Part shown: piece by piece, positions 1-9,257 of the stretch
Position numbering within the stretch: position 1 is the first letter of the stretch
Layout of the letters: each line of letters starts with the position of its first letter
Assembly (NCBI GenBank): GCA_050946255.1
Contig: JBMNUL010000015.1
Location: 1-26,024 of the forward strand
Reading direction: 5' to 3'
DNA from: JBMNUL01 sp050946255
Lineage (GTDB): Bacteria > Actinomycetota > Coriobacteriia > Coriobacteriales > CADBOM01
DNA: 26,024 nucleotides
The notes under the pieces: model-generated
Told to the model about the DNA's origin: nothing
Database searches by the model: none
What the model saw: the letters and a program-made list of their open reading frames with translations, nothing else
Translations under genes and position numbers: made by a program

Positions 1-1
1 T

Positions 2-3000
2 CCAAAGTTCAACAACAATACTGTTGAAGCTGGTTCCACCCAAATCGTGAAAACCGGTGCGACGGTTGATTTCACCATCACCGACAAGTACTTTGAGGAT
101 TTCAAGAGGATTTCGGGTTGGGAGGACAAGACCAACCTCACCATCACGCAGCAGGTCAATGGCGGAACCAAAACCGAGACAAGCGTCAGAAACGGCGACC
201 TCAAGTTGCTTGGTGGGTTCAACTATGGTCTCACCAACCCGTTGACGTTCACAGAAGATGGAACCTACAAGATAGAGGCATCCTACAATGTTGGCGCGGG
301 AAATATCCTCGGGCTCCTCTTCCCACCTACCAAGACTTCGATAACAGTGGTCGTCGATGGCGTCAGGCCGGTGCTCACGGGCGTCGAGATCAAGGACGGA
401 TTCAATGCAGATAGCGACAAGGCAACCCTGAGCGGTGTCGAGGGAACGGCTCTGGTTGGCGAGAGCAGGGTGCTCAAGGTTCGCGTCCAGGACCTATTGC
501 AAAACGGCTCCAGCGACTACCGCGACCAGACGGGTGCATCCGGAATATCAGATCTGGGCAAGAACGATGGAGTTGCCCGCGTAAAGGTGAAAATGACCTG
601 CAGGGACGGCCTGTCCGATTCGGGTAACGTGACCGAAACTCCAGTTGAGATGGAGCTCGAGGTCGACAGTGCGGGATGGATTGAGATTCCACTCGATGAC
701 GAGGGTGTCTATCTGCTCGATTCCGTGGATATCAGCGGCTCCGACAAGGCAGGGAACGATTTCAACGTCAACCTGGGCAATTGGCTCGACAGCTTGTCCG
801 CGCAGGACCGTGCGGCATTCCCGTTTGACAGCATCATCGTCGCCGACCCAAGCTCCTATCCCGATGATTCTAAAATTATTCAGATCGATGTCGAGGATGC
901 AGATGGCGTAGAGCCCAGCATCGACGAGGATGGTTATTACCATCGCGGTGATGTGAAGATCCAGATTACGATCGATGACAAGTGGTTCGGGGCGTATCAG
1001 GGAGTTGCCAATAGGCAGCAGGGTTTCTTCAAGGTGACTGCCACCGATGACACGGGTGCTGCAATCGACCAGAGCAAGTTCCTCCAGCTCACCCCCGCAG
1101 ACTTCACGAGAGACCCGAAAGACGGCAAGTGGAAGGCCACTTACGTCCTGCCCCGCGCCGTGGATTCCAACGGAACTGTGGTCGACAACGGCACAAAGCC
1201 CATTCAGGGTGATTACACGCTGAAAGTCTCATACAAGGGGCTGCTCAGCAGTACTTTCACGAAGGACAGGAGCTTCGGAATCGACTGGTCGGGTCCGACG
1301 TTCGAATCTGTGAACCTCTCTGATGTCAGCCCCGTTGCCTGGGGCTGGGTGTTCCCGGATGGTGAAGAGTCGATCGACATCAAGATGTCCGACAACCTTT
1401 CCGGAGTAAATGGTGATTCGGTCTCATTTGTCGCCACAGGCCTGGACAACCTCGATGGCACCTACGATGAGTCCACGATGACCTATACGGTCGTCATCTC
1501 CGAGGATGGCGACAGGTTGGAGTTCTCAAAGACTGGGGTCAAGGTCACAGATAAGGCGGGAAATCCCGGCAACATAGACTCGCTGCTGAGTGCATCATCG
1601 AACAACTTCCCAGCAAATACCAGGGGTGTATCGATTGACTCCGAAGCACCGGTAATCTCTGTCACCTATGACAACAACGATGTGCGAAACGATCGATACT
1701 ACAATGCAGAGCGCAATGCCACGGTGGAAATCGACGAGACCAACTTCGACATCCTTAAGGCAAACGATCCCGATCGCATCATCACCAAGGTCTCCAAGGA
1801 CGGTCGCAAGGTAACCGAGATCCCGGCAAAGGACTTCAAGAATCCAAGCGGCGACAACAAGACCTGGATTGCCAGCACGAAGCTCGAGGACGATGGCGAG
1901 TGGGTAGTCGATGCATCGCTGACAGACGGAGCGGGCAAGGAGGCGACTCCCTACCACAGCTCGTTCTGCATCGACAAGACAGCCCCGGTCATCTCCGTGC
2001 AATTCGACAACAACGACTCCGAGAACGGCAACTACTACAAGGCTCCGAGGACTGCCACGGTCCAGATAAGGGATGTCAACTTCAGCGATCAGCTGGTGGG
2101 GCTTTCCTCCTCTGCTGCAGACGCGAGCGGAGCTTCCGTTGCAGCCCCCGGATACTCGGCTTGGCAGCAAGGTGACAACAACGAGTGGACTTGCTCGATC
2201 TACTTCGGTCAAGAGCTTCATTACTCGATGGGCGTCACCTGCACCGACTTGGCCGGCAACGAGGCCGAGGCCTTCGAGGAGCCCGAGTTCATCATCGACA
2301 TGACGGCACCTGTTGTCTCGATTGGAAACGTCGAGAACGGGCATGCGTATGCAGGCTCCATCGCCCCGACCATCGAGTTCTCAGATACCAACTTCGACAA
2401 GGTCCTCACAGACTACGTTCTCACCGGTTCTGCCCAGGGCGATGTCTACAGCATCGAGTCCAGCGAGCAGGATTCCTCCACCGGGATGAGCGTAGCCTAT
2501 GAGGATTTTGCAAGGGTTCTCGAGAACGATGACGTCTACACGTTGGACGCCTCGATCAGTGACAAGGCCGGCAACAAGAGCGAGGAGAAGGTGACTTTCT
2601 CGGTCAATCGGTTCGGATCGAACTATGTTTTCGTAAATGGCACCGAGAACATCGCCGGAACCTATCAGAACAGTGCTCCCACCGTGACCGTGAATGAGAT
2701 CAACGTCAGCGGCCTCGACACCTCCAAATCGCATGTTGAGGTCGTCCATGACTCCCAGGTCATGTCGCTGGAGTCTGGCAAGGACTACCAGACCACAGTG
2801 GGCACCGGCAGCCAGGGGTGGAGCGTGACCACTTATACGCTCCCGAGCAAGCTGTTCGAGACCGATGGATATTACAGGGTCCTGCTCACGTCGCGAGACC
2901 TCGCAGATAACCTCTCTCAGAACTCGATGGACGCCAAGAACTCCACGCGAAACGGCACCGCTGACCTCGGCTTCGCAGTCGACACCACGGCTCCGGAAAA

Positions 3001-3421
3001 CAACCTCATCGGTGTGGAGTCTGGTCAATCTTACCTGTCGCCAGAGCTCGAGATTGGCATCGACTCCCATGACAACCTCGGCATCAAGCAGACGACCCTC
3101 AAGGTCGATGGCAAAGAGGTGGCGGTCTGGGGCGCCGACATGGGAGAGAACGATTACACCACCTACTCGCTACCAGCCGACAATGCCTCGCACAGCATCG
3201 AGCTGGAGAGCGTGGACCTGGCGGGCAATACCAGAGCCTCTAATTTCGATGGGGTGTTCCTGGCAAAGGATTGGGGCTCTTATGTGCTCAACACGCCGCA
3301 GATGCGCAGCGCTTTCATTGCAATCGTCATCGGTGCTATTGCGGCTGTTGGAATTGCGATCTACCTGGTCAGGCGGCACCGTCGGCTGACCGAGGCACGA
3401 AGGAATCCATTCGGTCACTAG
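2..3421 (+). CDS. Large membrane-anchored surface protein with Ig-like modules (5' partial)
   Basis: The reading frame is open to the left edge of the window, so the real start and any signal peptide lie upstream; about 1139 residues are visible. The protein is Asp/Asn-rich and built of Ig-like modules. Their boundaries carry a recurring I-D-x-x-A/G-P motif at nt 1280, 1634, 1970, 2294 and 2978, spaced 354, 336, 324 and 684 bp, i.e. about 113 aa per module with one module boundary degenerate near nt 2600. Two modules begin with the same F/Y-D-N-N-D stretch. The C-terminus has one hydrophobic segment (about nt 3310-3370) followed by Arg/His-rich residues, the topology of a type I membrane protein with a large extracellular part and a short cytoplasmic tail. 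No LPXTG sorting motif is present. It lies 188 bp upstream of the first WXG100 gene in the same direction, so it may belong to the secretion locus, for example as an extracellular extension or adhesin. The specific function is unknown. Confidence 0.85.
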   Translation, partial: PKFNNNTVEAGSTQIVKTGATVDFTITDKYFEDFKRISGWEDKTNLTITQQVNGGTKTETSVRNGDLKLLGGFNYGLTNPLTFTEDGTYKIEASYNVGAGNILGLLFPPTKTSITVVVDGVRPVLTGVEIKDGFNADSDKATLSGVEGTALVGESRVLKVRVQDLLQNGSSDYRDQTGASGISDLGKNDGVARVKVKMTCRDGLSDSGNVTETPVEMELEVDSAGWIEIPLDDEGVYLLDSVDISGSDKAGNDFNVNLGNWLDSLSAQDRAAFPFDSIIVADPSSYPDDSKIIQIDVEDADGVEPSIDEDGYYHRGDVKIQITIDDKWFGAYQGVANRQQGFFKVTATDDTGAAIDQSKFLQLTPADFTRDPKDGKWKATYVLPRAVDSNGTVVDNGTKPIQGDYTLKVSYKGLLSSTFTKDRSFGIDWSGPTFESVNLSDVSPVAWGWVFPDGEESIDIKMSDNLSGVNGDSVSFVATGLDNLDGTYDESTMTYTVVISEDGDRLEFSKTGVKVTDKAGNPGNIDSLLSASSNNFPANTRGVSIDSEAPVISVTYDNNDVRNDRYYNAERNATVEIDETNFDILKANDPDRIITKVSKDGRKVTEIPAKDFKNPSGDNKTWIASTKLEDDGEWVVDASLTDGAGKEATPYHSSFCIDKTAPVISVQFDNNDSENGNYYKAPRTATVQIRDVNFSDQLVGLSSSAADASGASVAAPGYSAWQQGDNNEWTCSIYFGQELHYSMGVTCTDLAGNEAEAFEEPEFIIDMTAPVVSIGNVENGHAYAGSIAPTIEFSDTNFDKVLTDYVLTGSAQGDVYSIESSEQDSSTGMSVAYEDFARVLENDDVYTLDASISDKAGNKSEEKVTFSVNRFGSNYVFVNGTENIAGTYQNSAPTVTVNEINVSGLDTSKSHVEVVHDSQVMSLESGKDYQTTVGTGSQGWSVTTYTLPSKLFETDGYYRVLLTSRDLADNLSQNSMDAKNSTRNGTADLGFAVDTTAPENNLIGVESGQSYLSPELEIGIDSHDNLGIKQTTLKVDGKEVAVWGADMGENDYTTYSLPADNASHSIELESVDLAGNTRASNFDGVFLAKDWGSYVLNTPQMRSAFIAIVIGAIAAVGIAIYLVRRHRRLTEARRNPFGH

Positions 3422-3609
3422 GTGCCATGGGCCATGCTGGGCTCGATGGGAATCTGCTGAACGAAAGGATGGGACCTTGCCGGGTTCCAGCTCGCGCCGG
3501 GGGCGGCGAGCGAACCTCATATGGGTATCTTTCCGCTGCGTAGCGGCGGTTGAGATATGGAAGCAAGTTTGTTGGTTGCTGGAAAACAGAAAGGAAAGGG
3601 ATTAGCACA
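3422..3609 (+). other. Intergenic region before the WXG100 gene
   Basis: This 188-bp spacer holds two small inverted repeats: 6-bp arms GCTCGC (3490-3495) and GCGAGC (3506-3511), and a 5-bp stem CCGCT/AGCGG at 3533-3546. Neither is followed by a T tract, so neither is a clear intrinsic terminator. I see no convincing -35/-10 pair. A strong ribosome binding site, AAGGAAAGGG (3591-3600), precedes the WXG100 start at 3610. Confidence 0.4.
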
Positions 3610-3903
3610 ATGGCTGGACAGATTAGGGTTACCCCAGAGCAGATGCGTTCGCGTGCAAGCGAGTATCGTACGGAGGCCAGCAACGTTGGAGATGTCATCA
3701 GCAGGATGGATACGCTTCTGAACGAGCTGCAGGCTGAGTGGGAAGGCGAGGCCAGCTCCGCTTACGCAGCAAGGTTCGACGAGCTCCGCCCTGGTTTCGT
3801 CAAGGCCCAGGATCTCATCAACGAGATTGCCCAGAGCCTCGATTCCACCGCAGCGGCTCTCGAGGAGACCGACGCCAACGTCGCCTCTGCCTTCAGGGGT
3901 TAA
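3610..3903 (+). CDS. WXG100 (ESAT-6/EsxA-like) T7SS secreted protein
   Basis: The 97-residue product has the size and composition of the WXG100 family: a helical hairpin with W44-E45-G46 at the turn and a charged, Ala-rich second helix. Members are secreted as dimers by EssC/EccC-driven type VII systems and are also structural or regulatory parts of them. The ATG at 3610 is chosen over an in-frame upstream ATG (3550) because a strong SD lies just ahead of it (3591-3600) and the family starts just before the first helix. The usual C-terminal Y-x-x-x-D/E export signal is not visible in the tail, which ends in Ala-Phe-Arg-Gly, so export may rely on another signal or on a partner. A perfect hairpin follows the stop codon and the EssC gene lies 218 bp downstream. 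Confidence 0.93.
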   Translation: MAGQIRVTPEQMRSRASEYRTEASNVGDVISRMDTLLNELQAEWEGEASSAYAARFDELRPGFVKAQDLINEIAQSLDSTAAALEETDANVASAFRG

Positions 3904-3922
3904 TTCTATTGATGCTCCGGCT

Positions 3923-3954
3923 CCCAGTCGTCTCGTTTTACCGAGACGACTGGG
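3923..3954 (+). other. Perfect 13-bp hairpin after the WXG100 gene
   Basis: CCCAGTCGTCTCG (3923-3935) and its exact complement CGAGACGACTGGG (3942-3954) enclose a 6-nt loop, starting 20 nt after the WXG100 stop codon. It is not followed by a U tract, so it is not a standard intrinsic terminator. A 3'-end stabilising, processing or partial-termination role that raises WXG100 expression over EssC would fit, but this is inferred. Confidence 0.6.
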
Positions 3955-4121
3955 GACCACCAGCAGAAAGATTATCACCCGCGCCGATCTGGCATATCTC
4001 CAAATTGGGCACGGGGAACATCAACGGTCGTTTTTCGTGAGCGGTGAAATGCTTGCAGATTCGCACCGTCGTTGAAATCGGTTAGTTGCAATCGCACGAA
4101 ATCTGAAAGGAAAACCAGAAC

Positions 4122-7100
4122 ATGACCGGCGCAATGCTGCTCACTTTGGCAAGCGAGGGACATAGGCGAACTTTCTCGTTCGATGAGTCCGTCCGCTCGA
4201 TACTTTGGGTATCCGATGCCCCAGTCGAGAGTATCGACGATGCACTTGCCTGCGTGGAATACGAGAACGGGAGGACGTTCTTAAAGCCGGCCAAGGATTG
4301 CAACCTCATGACGTCCAACGGAGATTTTGTCGAGAAGACGCCGCTTGACAGTGGCTCCCAAGCCGTTTTCTCGATTCAATCCCCGGCTATCGCTACCCCT
4401 GCGATCCTCTATGTCCGCGCATCCACAAGGGGAATGCGAACGTTCAAGAAGCTCGGCTTCTCACATGACGTGTCCGTGGAGATCGGTAGAGATTCAAACG
4501 ATTTCAGATACAGCTCGGGCTTCGTGTCATCGCATCATGCACGCCTCTCGCTAGTGGGGGATAGTTTCACGATCGAGGACCTCGGCAGTTCCAACGGGAC
4601 CTTCGTAAACGGGCAGATAGTCGCTCCTGGAGTTCCCATTCAGCTGACGGTGGGCGATGTCGTGCAGATTCTCGACCTCACCTTCATGGTCGGGCACAGG
4701 CTCATCTCGGTCAATTCTCCGGACGAGCTGCATATCGGCGAGATCGCCGGTGCTGGGTATATCGACCACGAGGCGTTCAAGAACATCTGTCCTCCTGCCA
4801 GCGAGACTGAGGGCGATCTTCCGCTCTTCTATCCGGCACCCAGGCTCGCCCACTCGATTCACGAGACCGAGCTGAGGGTGGACGAGCCCCCTGCACCGCA
4901 GGAGGACGAGGAGCAGTCGGCGCTCATGCAGATGGGCCCGTCCTTCTTGATGGGCATCACGTCGGTGATCATGTTGATCTCGGCAATCTCGAGAATCATG
5001 AACGGCGCGGACATGATGACGACGCTTCCCATGATTGCGATGTCGGTCTCGATGGTAGGCGGTGCCGTGATATGGCCGATCATCAGCAACAAGTTCAAGA
5101 AGAAGCAGGAGGCCAGTCGCGAGGCGAAGCGCGAGAGCACATATACCGACTATCTGAACGGGATAGAGGCGAAGCTTTCCGAGGAATGCGAGAAGCAGGC
5201 GTTGATTCTCAATGGAAATCGCGTGAGCATTCCCGATCTGATCGAGCGCGCCGACACCCATGCCCCAAGACTGATGAACAGGAGCGCGGTCCATGGAGAT
5301 TTCCTGGACCTGCGTGTTGGAATCGGAGATGCCGACCTGAAGGCGAAGATCCGCTGGCCAGATGACCGGTTCTCGATGAGCGAGGACACGCTCCTCGCGA
5401 AGGTCAAGGCCCTCGCCAAGAACCCTCCCTGGGTGCGCGATGTGCCGTTGGCCTTCAACCCCGCAGAGCACTTTGTCGCCGGTATAGTGGGCGACCGCAC
5501 CCTGACCTGGGCGTTCATGCGCGGTCTCCTGATTCAGGTCTGCACACTATACAGCTACCAGGACGTTCGCATCGTCCTCATCGCCGACCCTGCAGAGCAG
5601 GAAGAGTGGGAGTTCTTGAGGAACATCCCGCACGTGTTCGACTCCAGGGGAGAATCGAGGGCAATCGCAATCGATTCAGACTCCCTGATGGGTATCTCCA
5701 TGCAGCTTGAGCGCGCGTTGGATGAGAGGGAGGAGATCCGCTCCGACGTCTACAGCGACTACGGAGTCTACTACCTCATCGTTTGTGCCAGCAGCGAGTT
5801 GGCCGAGACCTCTGACACGCTCTCGAAGATTGCCGAGATGCGTCAGAACAAGGGCATGTCGCTCCTCTACATGGGGCAGGAGCTCAAGGATCTCCCGCGG
5901 GAGTGCGGGTATGTCATCGACCTCTCAGAGGAGGGGGTAACCGACTTCAGCTGGAAGACCCAGGAGCTCGACGAGCACAAGGATTGGCCGGCGAGATCTG
6001 CCCGCATGTTCGAGCGGAAGGACGTCTCCGGTACCCTGCTGGAGTTCGACCCGGATATCTACGTTGGAACTCCCGATGCCTACCGTGTGGCACTTGACCT
6101 CTCGAGTGTCCACCTCGACATTGCCGAGCAGCGTTCCGCAATGCCCTCCTCGGTAGGTTTCCTCGAGATGTTCGAGGTCGGGACCACGGCTCACCTCAAC
6201 ATCGGGCAGCGCTGGGCCGAGCACGACGCCTCGCGCACGCTGCAGACGCCTCTTGGACTCGATGCCCAGGGCGAGCAGACGATGCTCAACTTGCACGAGA
6301 AGGTTCACGGTCCGCATGGTCTTATCGCTGGCACCACCGGTTCGGGCAAGTCGGAGTTCATCATCACCTACATCCTCTCGATGTGCGTCAACTACCCGCC
6401 AGACCAGGTCGCCTTCGTTCTAATCGACTACAAGGGAGGTGGCCTCGCCGGTGCGTTCGACAACGAGCGCGTGCAGCTGCCTCATCTGGCAGGTACGATC
6501 ACCAACCTCGATGGCGCTGCGATCTCGCGCTCGCTGGTCTCCATCAAGAGCGAGCTCAAGCGCAGGCAGGACATGTTCAACAAGGCCCGCGACATCACGG
6601 GAGAGGGCACGATCGACATCTACAAGTACCTCTCCTATTACAGGCAGGGCGTGTTGAAGGATCCGCTGCCGCATCTCTTCATTGTGGCCGACGAGTTCGC
6701 AGAATTGAAGCAGCAGGAACCCGAGTTCATGGACGAGCTGATCTCCGCCGCGCGAATCGGACGTTCCCTGGGCGTGCACCTTATCCTCGCAACTCAGAAA
6801 CCGAGCGGGGTCGTCAACGACCAGATCTGGTCGAACTCCCGATTCAAGGTGTGCTTGAAGGTTGCAGATGCCGGAGACTCCAAGGAGATGATCCAGCGTC
6901 CGGATGCAGCCGAGATCCGCGAGCCTGGACGTTACTACATGCTCGTGGGCTACAACGAGTTCTTCACCTGCGGCCAGGCGGCGTGGGCAGGAGGATCCTA
7001 CACTCCAACCGAGAGATTCGAGCCCAAGCGGGATACTGCGGTCGAGATGATCGATGAGACCGGAGAGGCGATCGCCTCCCTCCGTCCGCCATCGACTGCC

Positions 7101-8744
7101 CAGAAGACCGATACCTCCGAGCTCAATGCCGTGCTCGACCAGATCGTGGAGTGTGCGGAGCTTGCAGGCAAACATGCCGAGAGGCTCTGGCTCGACCCGA
7201 TTCCCAACAGGATCTCACTTGCATCGGTGGAATCGAAGTACGGTTTCGAGCGACAGGACACCGGCTTGGTCGCGGTCATCGGTGCAATCGACGATCCGGA
7301 GAGGCAGCGTCAGGACATCTTCACCGCCAACCTCTCTGCAGTTGGAAATGTCATGCTCTACGGGTCGCAGGGCTCGGGTGTCGATTCTCTCGCCGCCACG
7401 ATGGCGTTCTCGCTCTGCAAGGAATATCTGCCGGAGGAGATAAACATCTATCTCATCGATCTCGGAGACGGATCGCTGGCAGCACTTGGCAAGCTCCCGC
7501 AATGCGGTGGAGTCGTTCTCCCCGGAGACGACGAGCTTCTGAGCAACCTGTTCAAGCTCATCCTGTCCGAGATCGAAGTCAGGCGAAAGCTCTTCGCAGA
7601 GTCTGGCGGGGGCATCGATTCCTACAATGCGACGGCAGAGAAGCCGGTTCCTCACATCGTGGTCTTGCTCGCCAACATGGCAGCGTTCAACGAGCTCTAT
7701 GAGGATTTCACCGAGCAGCTGATATCGATCACGCGTGATGCGCCGAGATATGGGATCCACTTCATCGTCACCGCCTCTGCGGCAACTGTCCCGAGGATGA
7801 GGCTGAAGACCAACTTCGGACTCGACGTGGTGACGGCCTTCAACGACGCGAACGATTACGTGACGATCCTCGGGTCTATGACAGGGATCGTGGCACCGAA
7901 GTCCGACAAGCGCGGACTCGTGAAGGTGGGCAAGAAGATCTTCGAGTTCCAGGGTGCCTCGATTTCGGAAGAGGGCGAGCAGGTCCGCGACTGTGTTGCC
8001 AATCTTGCCGAGACCGTTGAGGAGAAGTCTTCCGCAAAGGCAAAGCCGATTCCGAGGCTTCCCGAGACAGTGCATCCCGCCGATATGGTCTCTGCCGTCA
8101 CCTCCAACAGGTGCGTCCCGATTGGATTCCGCAAGGACGATGTGTCGCCAGTTTCCTTCGACCTCGGCAAGTCTCCATACATGCTCGTCCTCGGAAACGA
8201 CGTCGACGACATCGGCCGTTATCTGCGCGGGCTGCGCGACACGCTTCTCACCACGCAGAGGGCCTCGTACCTCTTCATCGACCCGCAGGGACTCCTCGGT
8301 GATGTCGAGGACGACCCCGGAGTCGTTCAGGATCTCGATATTGTGGAAGAGGCCGTCAAGCAGATATCTTCTGGCGACCTCGTGGTGGACATCTTGGTTG
8401 CCACGAGCATCGGGCAGATCATGGCGAACCTGTCGGACGAATCCAAGAAGGCGTTCCAGGACTACATAGTCTCGGAGCGCGGGACCAAGACAACTGGCAT
8501 CGTGGCCGCCTCGGAGCTTTGGAGGGTACGCGGCACCTACGACCAGTGGTACAAGGTTCTCACCGCTTACGGCAATGGCATCTGGGTTGGAAGCGGTTTC
8601 TCGGATCAGACGACATTCCGCTTCGCAAGGGCTTTGTCGGAGTATCGCCAACCTGCAAAGAGGTCGGAGGGCTATCTCGTGATGCGCGGTGCCGTAGATG
8701 GCGTGCGCTTCGTGGAGGCCAACGACGAGCCTCAAGAAGAATAG
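4122..8744 (+). CDS. essC: EssC/EccC-type T7SS FtsK/SpoIIIE ATPase with N-terminal FHA domain
   Basis: This is the 1540-aa motor of the type VII secretion system, a membrane protein that recognises and pushes WXG100 substrates across the membrane. The N-terminus has EssC-type forkhead-associated (FHA) folds, the clear one at about residues 117-195 with I121-G122-R123 and S157-N158-G159-T160. Two membrane segments follow at about 275-292 and 301-322, then a cytoplasmic DUF-like region and three FtsK-like domains. The first has an intact Walker A, GTTGSGKS (737-744), and a Walker B ending D857-E858. The second has a degenerate P-loop, GSQGSGVDS (1081-1089), lacking the Lys, and no Walker B acids. 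The third (about residue 1358) has no recognisable P-loop. The single-chain layout is that of Firmicutes EssC rather than split actinobacterial EccCa/EccCb. An SD, GAAAGG (4105-4110), supports the ATG at 4122. Confidence 0.95.
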   Translation: MTGAMLLTLASEGHRRTFSFDESVRSILWVSDAPVESIDDALACVEYENGRTFLKPAKDCNLMTSNGDFVEKTPLDSGSQAVFSIQSPAIATPAILYVRASTRGMRTFKKLGFSHDVSVEIGRDSNDFRYSSGFVSSHHARLSLVGDSFTIEDLGSSNGTFVNGQIVAPGVPIQLTVGDVVQILDLTFMVGHRLISVNSPDELHIGEIAGAGYIDHEAFKNICPPASETEGDLPLFYPAPRLAHSIHETELRVDEPPAPQEDEEQSALMQMGPSFLMGITSVIMLISAISRIMNGADMMTTLPMIAMSVSMVGGAVIWPIISNKFKKKQEASREAKRESTYTDYLNGIEAKLSEECEKQALILNGNRVSIPDLIERADTHAPRLMNRSAVHGDFLDLRVGIGDADLKAKIRWPDDRFSMSEDTLLAKVKALAKNPPWVRDVPLAFNPAEHFVAGIVGDRTLTWAFMRGLLIQVCTLYSYQDVRIVLIADPAEQEEWEFLRNIPHVFDSRGESRAIAIDSDSLMGISMQLERALDEREEIRSDVYSDYGVYYLIVCASSELAETSDTLSKIAEMRQNKGMSLLYMGQELKDLPRECGYVIDLSEEGVTDFSWKTQELDEHKDWPARSARMFERKDVSGTLLEFDPDIYVGTPDAYRVALDLSSVHLDIAEQRSAMPSSVGFLEMFEVGTTAHLNIGQRWAEHDASRTLQTPLGLDAQGEQTMLNLHEKVHGPHGLIAGTTGSGKSEFIITYILSMCVNYPPDQVAFVLIDYKGGGLAGAFDNERVQLPHLAGTITNLDGAAISRSLVSIKSELKRRQDMFNKARDITGEGTIDIYKYLSYYRQGVLKDPLPHLFIVADEFAELKQQEPEFMDELISAARIGRSLGVHLILATQKPSGVVNDQIWSNSRFKVCLKVADAGDSKEMIQRPDAAEIREPGRYYMLVGYNEFFTCGQAAWAGGSYTPTERFEPKRDTAVEMIDETGEAIASLRPPSTAQKTDTSELNAVLDQIVECAELAGKHAERLWLDPIPNRISLASVESKYGFERQDTGLVAVIGAIDDPERQRQDIFTANLSAVGNVMLYGSQGSGVDSLAATMAFSLCKEYLPEEINIYLIDLGDGSLAALGKLPQCGGVVLPGDDELLSNLFKLILSEIEVRRKLFAESGGGIDSYNATAEKPVPHIVVLLANMAAFNELYEDFTEQLISITRDAPRYGIHFIVTASAATVPRMRLKTNFGLDVVTAFNDANDYVTILGSMTGIVAPKSDKRGLVKVGKKIFEFQGASISEEGEQVRDCVANLAETVEEKSSAKAKPIPRLPETVHPADMVSAVTSNRCVPIGFRKDDVSPVSFDLGKSPYMLVLGNDVDDIGRYLRGLRDTLLTTQRASYLFIDPQGLLGDVEDDPGVVQDLDIVEEAVKQISSGDLVVDILVATSIGQIMANLSDESKKAFQDYIVSERGTKTTGIVAASELWRVRGTYDQWYKVLTAYGNGIWVGSGFSDQTTFRFARALSEYRQPAKRSEGYLVMRGAVDGVRFVEANDEPQEE

Positions 8745-8797
8745 CGAACCAACTCGTTCAGACGGAATAGATCACGAAAGGTTAGGGGACTGAAGAG

Positions 8798-9115
8798 ATG
8801 TTTACCAAAGACGATTGGCTTCCCATCGGGTCGGTTGTGATGCTCGAGGACGGGGAGCGCCCGATCATGGTCGCGGGCTACATGGCTCTCGACGGAATGA
8901 GCGACAGGTATTACGACTACCTCGGCTTCCCCTATCCAGAGGGACGCCTTGAAGACAAGGACTACTTTTTCGACAAGTCGATGATCGAAGAGGTCGAGCT
9001 CGTCGGCTATTACAACGAGGACACGATCAACTTCATGAAGTTCCTCGAAGACCAGGAGGAACACTATCTGGAGCTTCGTGCCGAGAAGGAAAAGCAGGGA
9101 GACAAAGAAGACTAA
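8798..9115 (+). CDS. DUF4176 family protein, T7SS-associated (copy 1)
   Basis: The 105-residue protein carries the DUF4176 pattern: a Trp-Leu-Pro-Ile-Gly-Ser-Val-Val start (residues 7-14), a middle Y-D-Y-L-G segment, a P-E-G turn, and an F-D-K segment followed by E-V-x-x-x-G-Y. The C-terminus is charged and probably helical. DUF4176 proteins are small cytosolic proteins found repeatedly beside EssC and LXG-type genes; their biochemical role is not established. It begins 53 bp after EssC with a purine-rich SD, so it is probably co-transcribed. A diverged second copy lies at 12692-13000 and the two bracket the putative effector genes. Confidence 0.8.
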   Translation: MFTKDDWLPIGSVVMLEDGERPIMVAGYMALDGMSDRYYDYLGFPYPEGRLEDKDYFFDKSMIEEVELVGYYNEDTINFMKFLEDQEEHYLELRAEKEKQGDKED

Positions 9116-9118
9116 CGC

Positions 9119-9232
9119 AGCGCTGTGGGTCGTCCGCAGCGCTTGAATCCCCACGGTTTTCCCGCGTGGGAGCTGAACAAGACATTTCCAGATATTTCGC
9201 AGGATACAGGGGTTCTCCTCGATACAGGAGAA
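9119..9232 (+). other. Cluster of three hairpins ahead of the second WXG100-like gene
   Basis: Within 142 non-coding bases lie three inverted repeats. The first has arms AGCGCTGTGG (9119-9128) and CCGCAGCGCT (9134-9143), one G-U pair and a 5-nt loop. The second has arms CCCACG (9150-9155) and CGTGGG (9165-9170). The third has arms TTCTCCT (9213-9219) and AGGAGAA (9226-9232), just ahead of the AAGGAAGGGA ribosome binding site. None has a following T tract. A leader controlling stability or translation of the downstream WXG100/effector pair is possible. Confidence 0.45.
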
Positions 9233-9257
9233 GCAAACAAGGAAGGGAGCGTGAAAC

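Noticed and set aside
3490..3546. Short GC-rich inverted repeats after the surface protein gene as an intrinsic terminator
   Set aside because: Stems are 5-6 bp and lack a T tract; they are noted in the intergenic entry but are not strong enough to call as a terminator.
7215..8735. 506-codon - strand open frame inside essC
   Set aside because: It is fully antisense to the well-supported C-terminal part of EssC and shows no family features.
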